This document shows positions 36,556 to 44,728 of a stretch of 51,463 bases of DNA, piece after piece; position 1 is the first letter of the stretch; every line of letters begins with the position of its first letter. Source of the DNA: CAUPWF01 sp036656795 (GTDB taxonomy: Bacteria > Bacillota > Clostridia > Lachnospirales > Lachnospiraceae); contig JAVXHR010000014.1 of NCBI GenBank assembly GCA_036656795.1, forward strand, positions 1 to 51,463, given 5' to 3'. The notes under the pieces were generated by a model. It did no database searches and was not told the DNA's origin. It saw nothing but the letters and a program-made list of their open reading frames with translations. The position numbers and the translations under genes were made by a program.

Positions 36556-37518
36556 ATGTCATTTTCAGGAAATGTAAAGGAAGAATTATCCAATCAGTGG
36601 AGCGCGGCAAGACATTGCCAGATTGCAGAGATTGCAGGAATAATGAGTATGTGTGGGCATATATCTGTTAATAGCAGGGACAATTACGCTATCAAGATTC
36701 ATACAGAAAACATAGCAGTTGCAAGAAAGAGCTTTACATTAATTAAGAAAACATTTAATATAAGAACTGAAATTTCTGTTCGCAGGAATCCGTTAAAACA
36801 TAGCATTGTCTATTCTATTAGTATTAGAAAACATGAAGATGCAATGCGCATCTTACAGGCAACAAAACTTTTAGGGGAAAAAGGAGATATTTTTGAAGAA
36901 CTATCTATCGTGAAAAATGTGGTGGTTCAGGAAACCTGTTGTAAACGTGCATTTATCAGAGGAGCATTTTTAGCAGTTGGTTCCATGAGTGATCCAAAAA
37001 AATCCTATCATTTTGAAATTGTTTGTGCTACGATGGAACATGCAGTGCAACTTCAGACGATTATAAATAGTTTTGATATGGATGCAAAGATTGTGTGCAG
37101 GAAAAAGTCTTATGTTGTATACCTAAAAGAGGGTGCTCAGATTGTTGATATTTTGAATATCATGGAAGCACATGTAGCATTAATGGATTTAGAAAATGTG
37201 CGTATCTTAAAAGAGATGCGCAATACAGTCAACCGTAAGGTTAATTGTGAGACGGCTAATATCGGTAAAACGGTTTCGGCTGCAGTAAAACAGGTGGAGG
37301 ATATTGTGTATATCAGAGACCATATAGGATTCGAGCAATTGACGGAAGGCCTGTTAGATATGGCGCTCTTGCGACTCTCATATCCAGAAGCAACTTTAAA
37401 AGAACTTGGAGATTTGTTGACACCATCAGTTGGAAAGTCAGGTGTGAATCATCGACTTAGAAAATTGAGTGAGATGGCTGAAAAAGCAAGGAAAAACAAG
37501 GAGGTACATTATGATTAA
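36556..37518 (+). CDS. whiA: DNA-binding protein WhiA
   Basis: 320 residues. The N-terminal two thirds has the LAGLIDADG homing-endonuclease-like fold without nuclease residues (CKRAFIRGAFLAVGSMSDP, about 119-137); the C-terminal HTH region (about 225-310) includes YPEATLKELGDLLTPSVGKSGVNHR (its core at about 280-300). WhiA is a conserved Gram-positive regulator of division and chromosome segregation. In Bacillus subtilis yvcK lies between rapZ and whiA; here the two are adjacent, 8 bases apart. Confidence 0.95.
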   Translation: MSFSGNVKEELSNQWSAARHCQIAEIAGIMSMCGHISVNSRDNYAIKIHTENIAVARKSFTLIKKTFNIRTEISVRRNPLKHSIVYSISIRKHEDAMRILQATKLLGEKGDIFEELSIVKNVVVQETCCKRAFIRGAFLAVGSMSDPKKSYHFEIVCATMEHAVQLQTIINSFDMDAKIVCRKKSYVVYLKEGAQIVDILNIMEAHVALMDLENVRILKEMRNTVNRKVNCETANIGKTVSAAVKQVEDIVYIRDHIGFEQLTEGLLDMALLRLSYPEATLKELGDLLTPSVGKSGVNHRLRKLSEMAEKARKNKEVHYD

Positions 37519-37768
37519 GAAACCAATTACTGTTCAATTAGATAGGGACTTGGATGCGAGGCCCACAGCGTTATTAGTGCAGGAAGCAAGTCGATATGTA
37601 AGCCAGATTTATATTGAGCTAGACAATAAAAAAATTAATGCCAAAAGTATTATGGGGATGATGAGCTTACAATTGTCAGGCGGTGATAACTTAACTGTTA
37701 TAGCAGAAGGAAAAGACGAAAAAGAAGCAGCAGATGGAATGGAATCTTTTTTTTGTGGGACAAAATAA
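37511..37768 (+). CDS. HPr-family protein lacking the phosphoacceptor His (Crh-like)
   Basis: 85 residues from the ATG at 37511, with AAGGAGG upstream and an 8-base overlap with whiA. The fold matches HPr, but where HPr has GLHARP it reads DLDARP, so residue 15 is Asp in place of the catalytic His. The regulatory Ser46 is kept in NAKSIMG. Without His15 it cannot relay phosphate in sugar uptake; with Ser46 it could be phosphorylated by HPr kinase and act with CcpA, as Bacillus Crh (Gln at 15) does. The same neighbourhood (after whiA) carries crh in Bacillus, which strengthens the parallel. Confidence 0.88.
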   Translation: MIKKPITVQLDRDLDARPTALLVQEASRYVSQIYIELDNKKINAKSIMGMMSLQLSGGDNLTVIAEGKDEKEAADGMESFFCGTK

Positions 37769-37779
37769 TACATAGACTT

Positions 37780-37809
37780 AAAAGAGCATGATTCGTAGAT
37801 GCTCTTTTT
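37780..37809 (+). terminator. Rho-independent terminator after the HPr-like gene
   Basis: AAAAGAGCAT (37780-37789) pairs with ATGCTCTTTT (37799-37808) around a nine-base loop and ends in five T. Confidence 0.75.
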
Positions 37810-37830
37810 GTACATTCGAGGAGGAGAAAA

Positions 37831-38757
37831 ATGAAAAAATTATTGTTTGTTTATAATCCACGAGCAGGAACAGAGGTCTTAAAAACAAAGTTGGCAGAGA
37901 TTATTGATATCTTTGTAAAGGCAGATTATGAGGTGGTTGCATATCCGACGCAAGCATATAAAGATGGATATCGTAAGATATCAACTTTTACAGAGGATTA
38001 TGATCTTCTTGTATGCAGCGGAGGCGATGGAACATTGGACGAATCTGTAACAGGAATGATGGGACGGGAAAAGCAGATTCCAATTGGTTATATCCCAACA
38101 GGAACAACCAATGATTTTGCTAATAGCCTGCATATTTCAAAAGATGTATTAAAAGCGGCATATACAGCAGTACATGGAACTGTATTCCGATGCGATATTG
38201 GAGCATTTAATAAAGATGTGTTTGTGTATATAGCTGCTTTCGGGCTATTCACAGATGTCTCATATCAGACGACCCAAGAGATGAAGAATGTATTGGGACA
38301 TCTGGCGTATATCTTAGAAGGAACCAAACGGTTGTTTAATATTCCCTCATATCGTATCAAAGTAGTACATGATGGTATTACAATTGAAGATGAGTTTGTA
38401 TTTGGAATGGTGACAAATTCCAGATCAGTTGGTGGTTTTCGTAATATGATTGGAAAAAATGTGGTATTTGATGATGGAGAATTTGAAGTATCCCTTATTA
38501 AGACACCGAAGAATCCGATTGCACTGCAAGAAATCATTGCAGCATTGCTTGTGGAACAAATTGATTCTAAACATATGTATACATTTAAGGCGAGCAGAAT
38601 TACATTTGAATCCATAGAGGAGATCCCTTGGACATTAGATGGTGAAAATGGTGGAGAGCATGACATCGTAATTATTGAGAATCGTAAGAAGAAATTACAA
38701 ATTGTAGTAAATGAAGATGAGATAAAGAATCTTAGCTGCAATGAGAATGGAGAATAG
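37831..38757 (+). CDS. YegS/DgkB-type diacylglycerol (lipid) kinase
   Basis: 308 residues. The N-terminal catalytic domain has NPRAGTE (about 9-15), the nucleotide-binding CSGGDGTLDE (about 67-76) and PTGTTNDFA (about 90-98); the C-terminal beta-sandwich follows. Enzymes of this group phosphorylate diacylglycerol, or sometimes other lipids, and recycle it for phospholipid and lipoteichoic acid synthesis. The exact lipid cannot be told. GAGGAGGAG precedes the ATG. Confidence 0.88.
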   Translation: MKKLLFVYNPRAGTEVLKTKLAEIIDIFVKADYEVVAYPTQAYKDGYRKISTFTEDYDLLVCSGGDGTLDESVTGMMGREKQIPIGYIPTGTTNDFANSLHISKDVLKAAYTAVHGTVFRCDIGAFNKDVFVYIAAFGLFTDVSYQTTQEMKNVLGHLAYILEGTKRLFNIPSYRIKVVHDGITIEDEFVFGMVTNSRSVGGFRNMIGKNVVFDDGEFEVSLIKTPKNPIALQEIIAALLVEQIDSKHMYTFKASRITFESIEEIPWTLDGENGGEHDIVIIENRKKKLQIVVNEDEIKNLSCNENGE

Positions 38758-38763
38758 GGAAAT

Positions 38764-40137
38764 ATGGATAAAAGAGAAAAGTTTTCTTCGCGATTGGGAT
38801 TTATACTAATATCCGCAGGGTGTGCTATAGGACTTGGAAATGTATGGAGGTTCCCTTATATTACAGGTAAGTATGGCGGTGGCGCATTTGTTTTGATTTA
38901 TTTGCTATTCTTAGTGATTCTTGGCCTTCCAATTGTAGTTATGGAGTTCTCGGTTGGAAGAGGTAGTCAAAGAAGTATAGCTCGTTCTTTTGATGAACTG
39001 GAGCCAAAAGGAAGTAAGTGGCACCTTTTCCGTTATTTTGGTATGGCAGGAAATTATCTTCTGATGATGTTCTATACTACGGTGGGTGGTTGGATGCTGG
39101 CATATTTTGTAAAGATGTTTAAAGGAGAGTTTGTAGGAAGGACAACAAAACAGGTAGGTGAAGTGTTTGGAGCACTTACAAGTAACCGTAATGAGATGAT
39201 TCTTTGGATGGTCTTAATATCGGTACTTGCATTAATTATATGCTCGTTAGGTCTGCAAAAAGGAGTGGAGGGCATTACAAAAGTTATGATGCTGAGTTTG
39301 CTGGCGATTATGGTTGTGTTGATGGTTCGATCAGCAACTTTACCAGGAGCAATAGAAGGATTGAAGTTCTACTTGCTTCCCAATCTTGATAAGATGAGAG
39401 AAGCGGGTATTTCAACGGTTATCTTTGCGGCTATGGGACAGGCCTTTTTTACATTGAGTATAGGAATTGGTTCACTTGCCATCTTTGGAAGCTATATAGG
39501 GAAAGAACGTGCTCTTACAGGAGAAGCAATCAGTGTTACTATATTAGATACTTTTGTGGCACTGGTGGCAGGATTGATTATCTTTCCTGCATGCTTTGCA
39601 TTTGATATTAATCCAGGGGAAGGTCCCGGTCTTGTATTTGTAACATTACCAAATGTATTCAATCAGATGACAGGCGGACGTGTTTGGGGAACTTTGTTCT
39701 TTGCGTTTATGACATTTGCTGCGTTATCTACCATTATTGCAGTGTTTCAAAATATAATTGCATTTGCCAGAGATCTGTGGGGCTGGTCTTTAAAGAAGTC
39801 ACTGTGTATTAATGGAGTTGCGTTAATTATACTGGGTCTTCCATGCATCTTAGGAATGACAGACTGGTCTGGAGTACAGATTTTTGGAAAAAGTATCTTT
39901 GATGCAGAAGATTTTTTAGTAAGCAATAATTTGTTGCCACTTGGTTCTATTGTTTATCTGTTGTTTTGTGTAACACGGTATGGCTGGGGTTGGGACAATT
40001 TCTTGAAAGAAGCAAATAGTGGGCGAGGTATGAAATTCCCACAACATAAGGCAATCCGTTTTTACCTTACGTATCTGTTGCCACTCATTGTACTTGTAAT
40101 ATTTGTGCAAGGGTATCTGAGCTTGTTTGGGAAATAA
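38764..40137 (+). CDS. Sodium-dependent transporter of the SNF family
   Basis: 457 residues with about 11-12 membrane helices. The family signature GNVWRFPYITGKYGGGAFVL (about 25-44) forms the sodium and substrate site in LeuT-fold neurotransmitter:sodium symporters. Bacterial members take up amino acids such as leucine, tryptophan or tyrosine. It begins 6 bases after the lipid kinase gene, so the two are co-transcribed, probably without functional link. Substrate unknown. Confidence 0.93.
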   Translation: MDKREKFSSRLGFILISAGCAIGLGNVWRFPYITGKYGGGAFVLIYLLFLVILGLPIVVMEFSVGRGSQRSIARSFDELEPKGSKWHLFRYFGMAGNYLLMMFYTTVGGWMLAYFVKMFKGEFVGRTTKQVGEVFGALTSNRNEMILWMVLISVLALIICSLGLQKGVEGITKVMMLSLLAIMVVLMVRSATLPGAIEGLKFYLLPNLDKMREAGISTVIFAAMGQAFFTLSIGIGSLAIFGSYIGKERALTGEAISVTILDTFVALVAGLIIFPACFAFDINPGEGPGLVFVTLPNVFNQMTGGRVWGTLFFAFMTFAALSTIIAVFQNIIAFARDLWGWSLKKSLCINGVALIILGLPCILGMTDWSGVQIFGKSIFDAEDFLVSNNLLPLGSIVYLLFCVTRYGWGWDNFLKEANSGRGMKFPQHKAIRFYLTYLLPLIVLVIFVQGYLSLFGK

Positions 40138-40149
40138 ATAAAAAAGTAC

Positions 40150-40178
40150 TTGTATATTGTGCGAAAATGTTCTACAAT
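40150..40178 (+). promoter_or_regulatory. Probable tRNA-Glu promoter inside an inverted repeat
   Basis: TTGTAT, 17-base spacer, TACAAT, with the start near 40185, some 13 bases before the tRNA. The elements lie in the arms of a 15-bp imperfect inverted repeat (40146-40160 with 40174-40188) after the transporter gene. Confidence 0.4.
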
Positions 40179-40197
40179 ATGCAAGTACGATAAATTC

Positions 40198-40269
40198 GGC
40201 CTGTTGGTCAAGCGGTCAAGACGCCACCCTCTCACGGTGGAATCGGGGGTTCGATTCCCCCACGGGTCA
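40198..40269 (+). tRNA. tRNA-Glu (anticodon CTC)
   Basis: A 72-base cloverleaf: acceptor GGCCTGT/ACGGGTC, anticodon loop CTCTCAC within CCACC/GGTGG, T-loop TTCGATT in a GGGGG/CCCCC stem. CCA is not encoded. Followed at once by a terminator. Confidence 0.95.
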
Positions 40270-40275
40270 TTGTGC

Positions 40276-40321
40276 AAAACAGCTAACATGTCTTTAAACA
40301 AAGCGTGTTAGCTGTTTTTTT
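40276..40321 (+). terminator. Rho-independent terminator after tRNA-Glu
   Basis: AAAACAGCTAACATG pairs with CGTGTTAGCTGTTTT across a 13-base loop, ending in seven T. Confidence 0.85.
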
Positions 40322-40343
40322 CTAAGTATATTTTGTAAGTTAC

Positions 40344-40372
40344 TTGTATGATTCTCGCTGTTATGGTATACT
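40344..40372 (+). promoter_or_regulatory. Sigma-A promoter for the aldolase gene
   Basis: TTGTAT, 17-base spacer, TATACT with an extended -10 (TGG before it). The leader would be about 70 bases. Confidence 0.55.
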
Positions 40373-40450
40373 AATTTCCATGAGAATACGGATATAAATC
40401 AACAGTAACATAAGGAAAAGCAATGGGATTCAAGAAGCGGAGGAAAGAAT

Positions 40451-41314
40451 ATGTTAGTATCAGCTACAGAGATGTTAAAAAAAGCAAAAGCAGGCCATTA
40501 TGCAGTCGGACATTTTAATATTAATAACTTAGAATGGGTAAAGGCGATTTTACTTACAGCACAAGAATGTAACTCACCGGTTATCTTAGGCGTATCAGAG
40601 GGTGCGGGAAAATATATGACAGGATATAAGACGATTACAGCAATGGTTACAGCGATGATTGATGAACTTCACATTACAGTTCCGGTTGCCACACATTTGG
40701 ATCATGGTTCTTTTGAAGGCTGTATGAAATGTATTGAAGCAGGTTTCTCTTCTATCATGTTTGATGGTTCTCACTATTCTATCGAAGAAAACATTGCTAA
40801 GACAAAAGAGTTAGTAGCAATTTGTAAAGAAAAAGGAATGTCATTGGAAGCGGAAGTTGGTGCAATTGGCGGCGAAGAAGATGGCGTTATCGGACGTGGG
40901 GAATGTGCAGATCCACAAGAGTGTAAAGCGATTGCAGATTTGGGCGTTGATATGTTGGCAGCAGGCATTGGAAATATTCATGGAAAATATCCTGCAAACT
41001 GGGAAGGGTTAAGTTTTGAAACACTTGATGCAATTCAAAAACTAACTGGTGATATGCCACTTGTTCTTCATGGTGGTACAGGAATCCCTGATGATATGAT
41101 TAAAAAAGCAATTGATTTAGGTGTAGCAAAGATTAATGTAAATACAGACTGCCAATTGTCATTTGCTGAAGCAACACGTAAATATATTGAAGCAGGTAAA
41201 GACTTAGAAGGCAAAGGATTTGACCCTCGTAAGTTGTTGGCTCCTGGTACAGATGCAATTAAAGCAACTGTTAAGACAAAGATGGAATTATTTGGTTCAG
41301 TAGGTCAAGCTTAA
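40451..41314 (+). CDS. fba: Class II fructose-1,6-bisphosphate aldolase
   Basis: 287 residues. Zinc and catalytic residues lie in THLDHGSFEGC (about 81-91), GNIHGKY (about 177-183) and VLHGGTGIP (about 206-214). The enzyme reversibly splits fructose-1,6-bisphosphate to dihydroxyacetone phosphate and glyceraldehyde-3-phosphate in glycolysis. Related class II aldolases act on tagatose bisphosphate, but the single-gene housekeeping context favours fructose bisphosphate. GGAGG precedes the ATG; its own promoter and terminator suggest a single-gene unit. Confidence 0.92.
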   Translation: MLVSATEMLKKAKAGHYAVGHFNINNLEWVKAILLTAQECNSPVILGVSEGAGKYMTGYKTITAMVTAMIDELHITVPVATHLDHGSFEGCMKCIEAGFSSIMFDGSHYSIEENIAKTKELVAICKEKGMSLEAEVGAIGGEEDGVIGRGECADPQECKAIADLGVDMLAAGIGNIHGKYPANWEGLSFETLDAIQKLTGDMPLVLHGGTGIPDDMIKKAIDLGVAKINVNTDCQLSFAEATRKYIEAGKDLEGKGFDPRKLLAPGTDAIKATVKTKMELFGSVGQA

Positions 41315-41319
41315 AACAA

Positions 41320-41354
41320 GAGGGCGTTCCAAGAGATTGGAGTGCCCTTTATTT
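41320..41354 (+). terminator. Terminator after the aldolase gene
   Basis: AGGGCGTTCCA (41321-41331) pairs with TGGAGTGCCCT (41338-41348), with two G-T pairs, then TTATTT. It lies just before the glutamine synthetase start. Confidence 0.65.
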
Positions 41355-41375
41355 ATCAATAGGAAGGATAAACTT

Positions 41376-43487
41376 ATGAGTGAATTAGTGAATGTAGCAG
41401 AGATATTTGGCGAGAATGTATTTAATGAAACGGTAATGTTGGAGCGTTTGCCAAAAAAAATCTATAAAGATTTGAAAAAGGCCATAGAAGAGGGAAAGGA
41501 TCTGGACCTTGGAACAGCTGATGTGATTGCTCATGAGATGAAAGAATGGGCAATTGAAAAAGGTGCTACTCACTATACTCATTGGTTTCAGCCATTGACA
41601 GGGGTGACAGCAGAGAAACATGATTCTTTTATATCAGCGCCAATGCCTAATGGAAAAGTGCTTATGAGCTTTTCGGGAAAAGAACTTATTAAAGGAGAAC
41701 CTGATGCGTCTTCTTTTCCGTCGGGAGGACTTCGTGCAACTTTTGAAGCGAGAGGATATACTGCATGGGATTGTACTTCACCTGCGTTTGTTAGACATGA
41801 TGCGGCAGGTGCAACACTTTGTATTCCAACAGCTTTTTGCTCTTATACAGGGGAAGCACTAGATCAAAAGACACCATTATTGCGTTCTATGGAAGCAATT
41901 GATAAACAATCTATTCGTTTGTTACGTCTTTTTGGAAATACAACAGCACAACATGTAAAACCATCGGTAGGTGCAGAACAAGAATATTTTCTTGTAGACC
42001 GTGAAAAATATTTACAAAGAAAAGACCTTATCTTTACCGGACGTACGCTGTTTGGCGCAATGCCACCGAAAGGGCAAGAGTTAGATGACCATTACTTTGG
42101 AACAATTCGTCAGAGAGTTGCCGGCTATATGAAAGCAGTTAATGAAGAATTGTGGAAGTTGGGAGTATCCGCAAAAACCCAACACAATGAAGCAGCACCG
42201 GCACAACATGAACTGGCACCTATCTACGCAGAATGCAATATTGCGGTAGATCATAATCAGATTATTATGCAGACGTTAAAACGGATTGCATCAGAACATG
42301 GATTGCAGTGTCTGCTCCATGAAAAACCGTTTGCAGGTGTAAATGGTTCCGGGAAGCATGATAACTGGTCATTAACAACAGATGAGGGAAAAAACTTATT
42401 AGAACCGGGAAAGACGCCACATGAAAATATTCAATTTCTATTAATTCTCACTTGCGTACTTAAGGCAGTAGATATCCATGCGGACTTACTTCGAGAATCA
42501 GCCTCTGATCCTGGGAATGATCATAGATTAGGCGCAGCGGAGGCACCACCGGCCATTATATCGGTATTTTTAGGAGAACAATTAGAAGATGTGATTCAAC
42601 AATTGATTAGCACAGGTTCGGCAACCCATAGTTTAAAAGGTGGGACTTTAGATACCGGTGTAAAATCATTGCCGGATCTTGCAAAGGATGCAACAGATAG
42701 AAATCGAACATCACCATTTGCGTTTACAGGGAATAAATTTGAATTTCGTATGGTAGGGTCTCGCGATTCTGTGGCAGCCCCCAATGTGGTTTTAAATACG
42801 ATTGTAGCAGAAGCTTTTTCAGATGCTTGTGAAGTGTTGGAACAAGCAGATGATTTCGACGAAGCAGTACATGATTTAATCAAGAAATATGCTGCGGAAC
42901 ATCATCGTATTGTATTTAATGGAAATGGATATGCCAAAGAATGGGTAGAAGAGGCGGAGCGTCGTGGACTTCCAAATCTAAAAACGATGGTGGAAGCAGT
43001 ACCGGCTCTTGTGACTGAAAAATCCATTACATTATTTGAGAAGTTTAATGTATTTACAAAAGCAGAGTTGGAATCTAGAGCGGAGATTCAATTTGAGGCA
43101 TATGCAAAAGCAATTAATATAGAAGCGCGTGCGATGATTGACATTGCCAGTAAACATATTATTCCGGCAGTTATCCGCTATACAAAGAATTTGGCAGATA
43201 CAGTGAATGCAGTTACATCAGCAGGAGCAGATGCGATAGTACAAAAAGAGTTGTTAGATGAAACATCGATATTACTGATACAGACGAAGAATACGTTAAA
43301 AGAATTAGAGCGGGTGACAGATGTTGCAAGTCAAAAAGAAGAGGGCGAACAACAAGCGAATTACTTTATGACAGATGTATGTCCGGCGATGGAAGCGCTT
43401 CGTATTCCGGTAGATGCACTAGAGATGATTGTGGATAAAGAGATGTGGCCGATGCCTTCTTATGGAGATTTGATTTTCGAGGTATAG
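41376..43487 (+). CDS. glnN: Glutamine synthetase type III
   Basis: 703 residues from the ATG at 41376 (AGGAAGG upstream); the frame opens 13 codons earlier inside the terminator. The length and segments such as THWFQPLTG, FPSGGLRATFEARGYTAWD, GAEQEYFLVDRE and FAGVNGSGKHDNWS identify GSIII (GlnN), a dodecameric ATP-dependent ammonium-assimilating enzyme common in anaerobes. Substrate and metal-binding Glu and His residues are present in these motifs. It is distinct in sequence from the 450-residue GSI. No partner regulator is seen next to it. Confidence 0.95.
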   Translation: MSELVNVAEIFGENVFNETVMLERLPKKIYKDLKKAIEEGKDLDLGTADVIAHEMKEWAIEKGATHYTHWFQPLTGVTAEKHDSFISAPMPNGKVLMSFSGKELIKGEPDASSFPSGGLRATFEARGYTAWDCTSPAFVRHDAAGATLCIPTAFCSYTGEALDQKTPLLRSMEAIDKQSIRLLRLFGNTTAQHVKPSVGAEQEYFLVDREKYLQRKDLIFTGRTLFGAMPPKGQELDDHYFGTIRQRVAGYMKAVNEELWKLGVSAKTQHNEAAPAQHELAPIYAECNIAVDHNQIIMQTLKRIASEHGLQCLLHEKPFAGVNGSGKHDNWSLTTDEGKNLLEPGKTPHENIQFLLILTCVLKAVDIHADLLRESASDPGNDHRLGAAEAPPAIISVFLGEQLEDVIQQLISTGSATHSLKGGTLDTGVKSLPDLAKDATDRNRTSPFAFTGNKFEFRMVGSRDSVAAPNVVLNTIVAEAFSDACEVLEQADDFDEAVHDLIKKYAAEHHRIVFNGNGYAKEWVEEAERRGLPNLKTMVEAVPALVTEKSITLFEKFNVFTKAELESRAEIQFEAYAKAINIEARAMIDIASKHIIPAVIRYTKNLADTVNAVTSAGADAIVQKELLDETSILLIQTKNTLKELERVTDVASQKEEGEQQANYFMTDVCPAMEALRIPVDALEMIVDKEMWPMPSYGDLIFEV

Positions 43488-43530
43488 AGGACCTTAAGAT
43501 AAAATCATAAAAATTTAAGAATCCTCGGAC

Positions 43531-43559
43531 TTGGAATAGACACATATTTGTGGTACTCT
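43531..43559 (+). promoter_or_regulatory. Possible promoter for the HAAS-domain gene
   Basis: TTGGAA, 17-base spacer, TACTCT with TGG before it. It lies within an inverted repeat (AAGAATCC 43517-43524, GGATTCTT 43567-43574). Weak match. Confidence 0.3.
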
Positions 43560-43601
43560 TGTGTATGGATTCTTGTAAGAAGGAAATAAGGAGGAAATCA
43601 C

Positions 43602-44048
43602 ATGAATCGAAGTGAATTTTTACAACAGCTTCGCGAGGCATTGGAAAATGACTTGAGTGGGAAAGTTATACAGGAAAATGTAGATTATTATAATAGTTAT
43701 ATAACGGAAGAAGTAAGGAATGGACAGACAGAGAAATCTGTACTGGATATGTTAGGAGATCCGTGGATTATTGCGCGCACCATTATTGATTCATCAAAGG
43801 CAGAGAGTGGAGAACACGTATATGAACCACAGAATAATGGATATCAACAGGAAAGCGATTTTAACTCCGGCAAGATTCATCAATTTGAGCTAAATACATG
43901 GTGGAAGAAACTTTTGCTGATGTTGGCAATCATGGGAATTATATGTGTTGTAATGGCGATTTTTTCGGGAATCATTAGCCTGGCAGCACCATTGATTATT
44001 CCGATTTTAATAATTGTATTTATCTTAAGAATATTTCGAAATAGATAG
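43602..44048 (+). CDS. HAAS/DUF1700-domain membrane protein
   Basis: 148 residues. The N-terminal 70 residues form a small helical domain (FLQQLREALENDLSGKVIQE ... YYNSYITEE ... MLGDPWIIARTI) typical of the HAAS (DUF1700) family; two hydrophobic helices follow at about 104-142, ending in RIFRNR. HAAS proteins are usually encoded with PadR-type regulators and are thought to sense or transmit membrane signals; no PadR gene lies beside this one. AAGGAGG precedes the ATG. Confidence 0.75.
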   Translation: MNRSEFLQQLREALENDLSGKVIQENVDYYNSYITEEVRNGQTEKSVLDMLGDPWIIARTIIDSSKAESGEHVYEPQNNGYQQESDFNSGKIHQFELNTWWKKLLLMLAIMGIICVVMAIFSGIISLAAPLIIPILIIVFILRIFRNR

Positions 44049-44091
44049 AATAAATGGATACCGATTACCCGGTATCCATTTATTCTATCTA
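44042..44091. terminator. 21-bp perfect inverted repeat at the end of the HAAS gene
   Basis: Arms 44042-44062 and 44071-44091 around an eight-base loop. The left arm covers the last codons and the stop of the gene. No T run follows; a second hairpin with one lies just downstream. Confidence 0.55.
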
Positions 44092-44101
44092 AAAAGACAG
44101 T

Positions 44102-44134
44102 AAAAAGACCAATGGGGGAGCCATTGGTCTTTTT
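44102..44134 (+). terminator. Rho-independent terminator
   Basis: AAAAAGACCAATGG (44102-44115) pairs with CCATTGGTCTTTTT (44121-44134) around GGGAG and ends in five T. The next 216 bases (44135-44350) are very AT-rich and hold no gene that can be supported. Confidence 0.85.
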
Positions 44135-44350
44135 GAGGGGAGTATAAATAATTAATAAGGGGTGTAGAAAGTATTCCTCTCTACAAATAATAGTATAATA
44201 TAAGAATTATAAAAATGCAAGAAAAACCTAAAAAATATTTAAGAAAATTAATAATAAAACAATAAAAAATTCCGGAACATATACAATGAATAATTGAAAT
44301 AAAATGAGACATAATAAAAGTGTAACAAAAAATCAAACGGAGGAAATGAC

Positions 44351-44560
44351 ATGACAAAAAATTATAGTTCAGCAGACAACAACACAAACAGTGACAAGAA
44401 CATGGATAATAGCAGGAATATGGAAAGTAACAAAAATACAGAAAGTAAGATGAATTCTTATTCATCTTACGCAGATGAGCAAAGTAAGAATAAAGCAATG
44501 AATAAAAATGCAAAAACAAAGGTAAGTAATAAAAACATGAATGAAACGGACCAATATTAA
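44351..44560 (+). CDS. Small low-complexity Asn/Lys/Ser/Met-rich protein
   Basis: 69 residues made almost wholly of Asn, Lys, Ser, Met, Asp, Glu and Thr, with no Cys, Trp, Phe or hydrophobic core, so it is probably disordered. The ribosome site ACGGAGGAA before the ATG and the terminator right after the stop argue that it is a real gene. A short repeating pattern (D/S-K-N-M-D/E) is visible. No family is recognised. It might be a spore- or stress-related disordered protein, but nothing in the sequence proves this. Confidence 0.6.
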   Translation: MTKNYSSADNNTNSDKNMDNSRNMESNKNTESKMNSYSSYADEQSKNKAMNKNAKTKVSNKNMNETDQY

Positions 44561-44575
44561 TTAGAGATGTGCATC

Positions 44576-44608
44576 AAAGAGTAGCGGACAAAAGTCTGCT
44601 ACTCTTTG
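44576..44608 (+). terminator. Terminator after the low-complexity gene
   Basis: AAGAGTAGCGGAC (44577-44589) pairs with GTCTGCTACTCTT (44594-44606) around AAAA; one G-T pair; a short T run follows. Confidence 0.75.
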
Positions 44609-44650
44609 TGTGTGAAAAAATAAACTATAACTAGAGATTAAAAAACTAAA

Positions 44651-44679
44651 TTGTAATTTTAAATATGACATGTTATGAT
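44651..44679 (+). promoter_or_regulatory. Sigma-A promoter for superoxide reductase
   Basis: TTGTAA, 17-base spacer, TATGAT; leader of about 43 bases to the ATG at 44729. Confidence 0.6.
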
Positions 44680-44728
44680 GATGGAAACATTTTATATTAT
44701 TAAAAAATTAGAAAGTGAGGAATGTATA

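Noticed and set aside
41321..41375. Upstream start for glutamine synthetase at 41337
   Set aside because: That extension lies in the aldolase terminator and has no ribosome site; the ATG at 41376 follows AGGAAGG.
44181..44519. 112-codon minus-strand frame rich in Phe, Tyr, Cys and Leu
   Set aside because: It is the reverse of AT-rich DNA and of the small plus-strand gene; it lacks a ribosome site and plausible composition.
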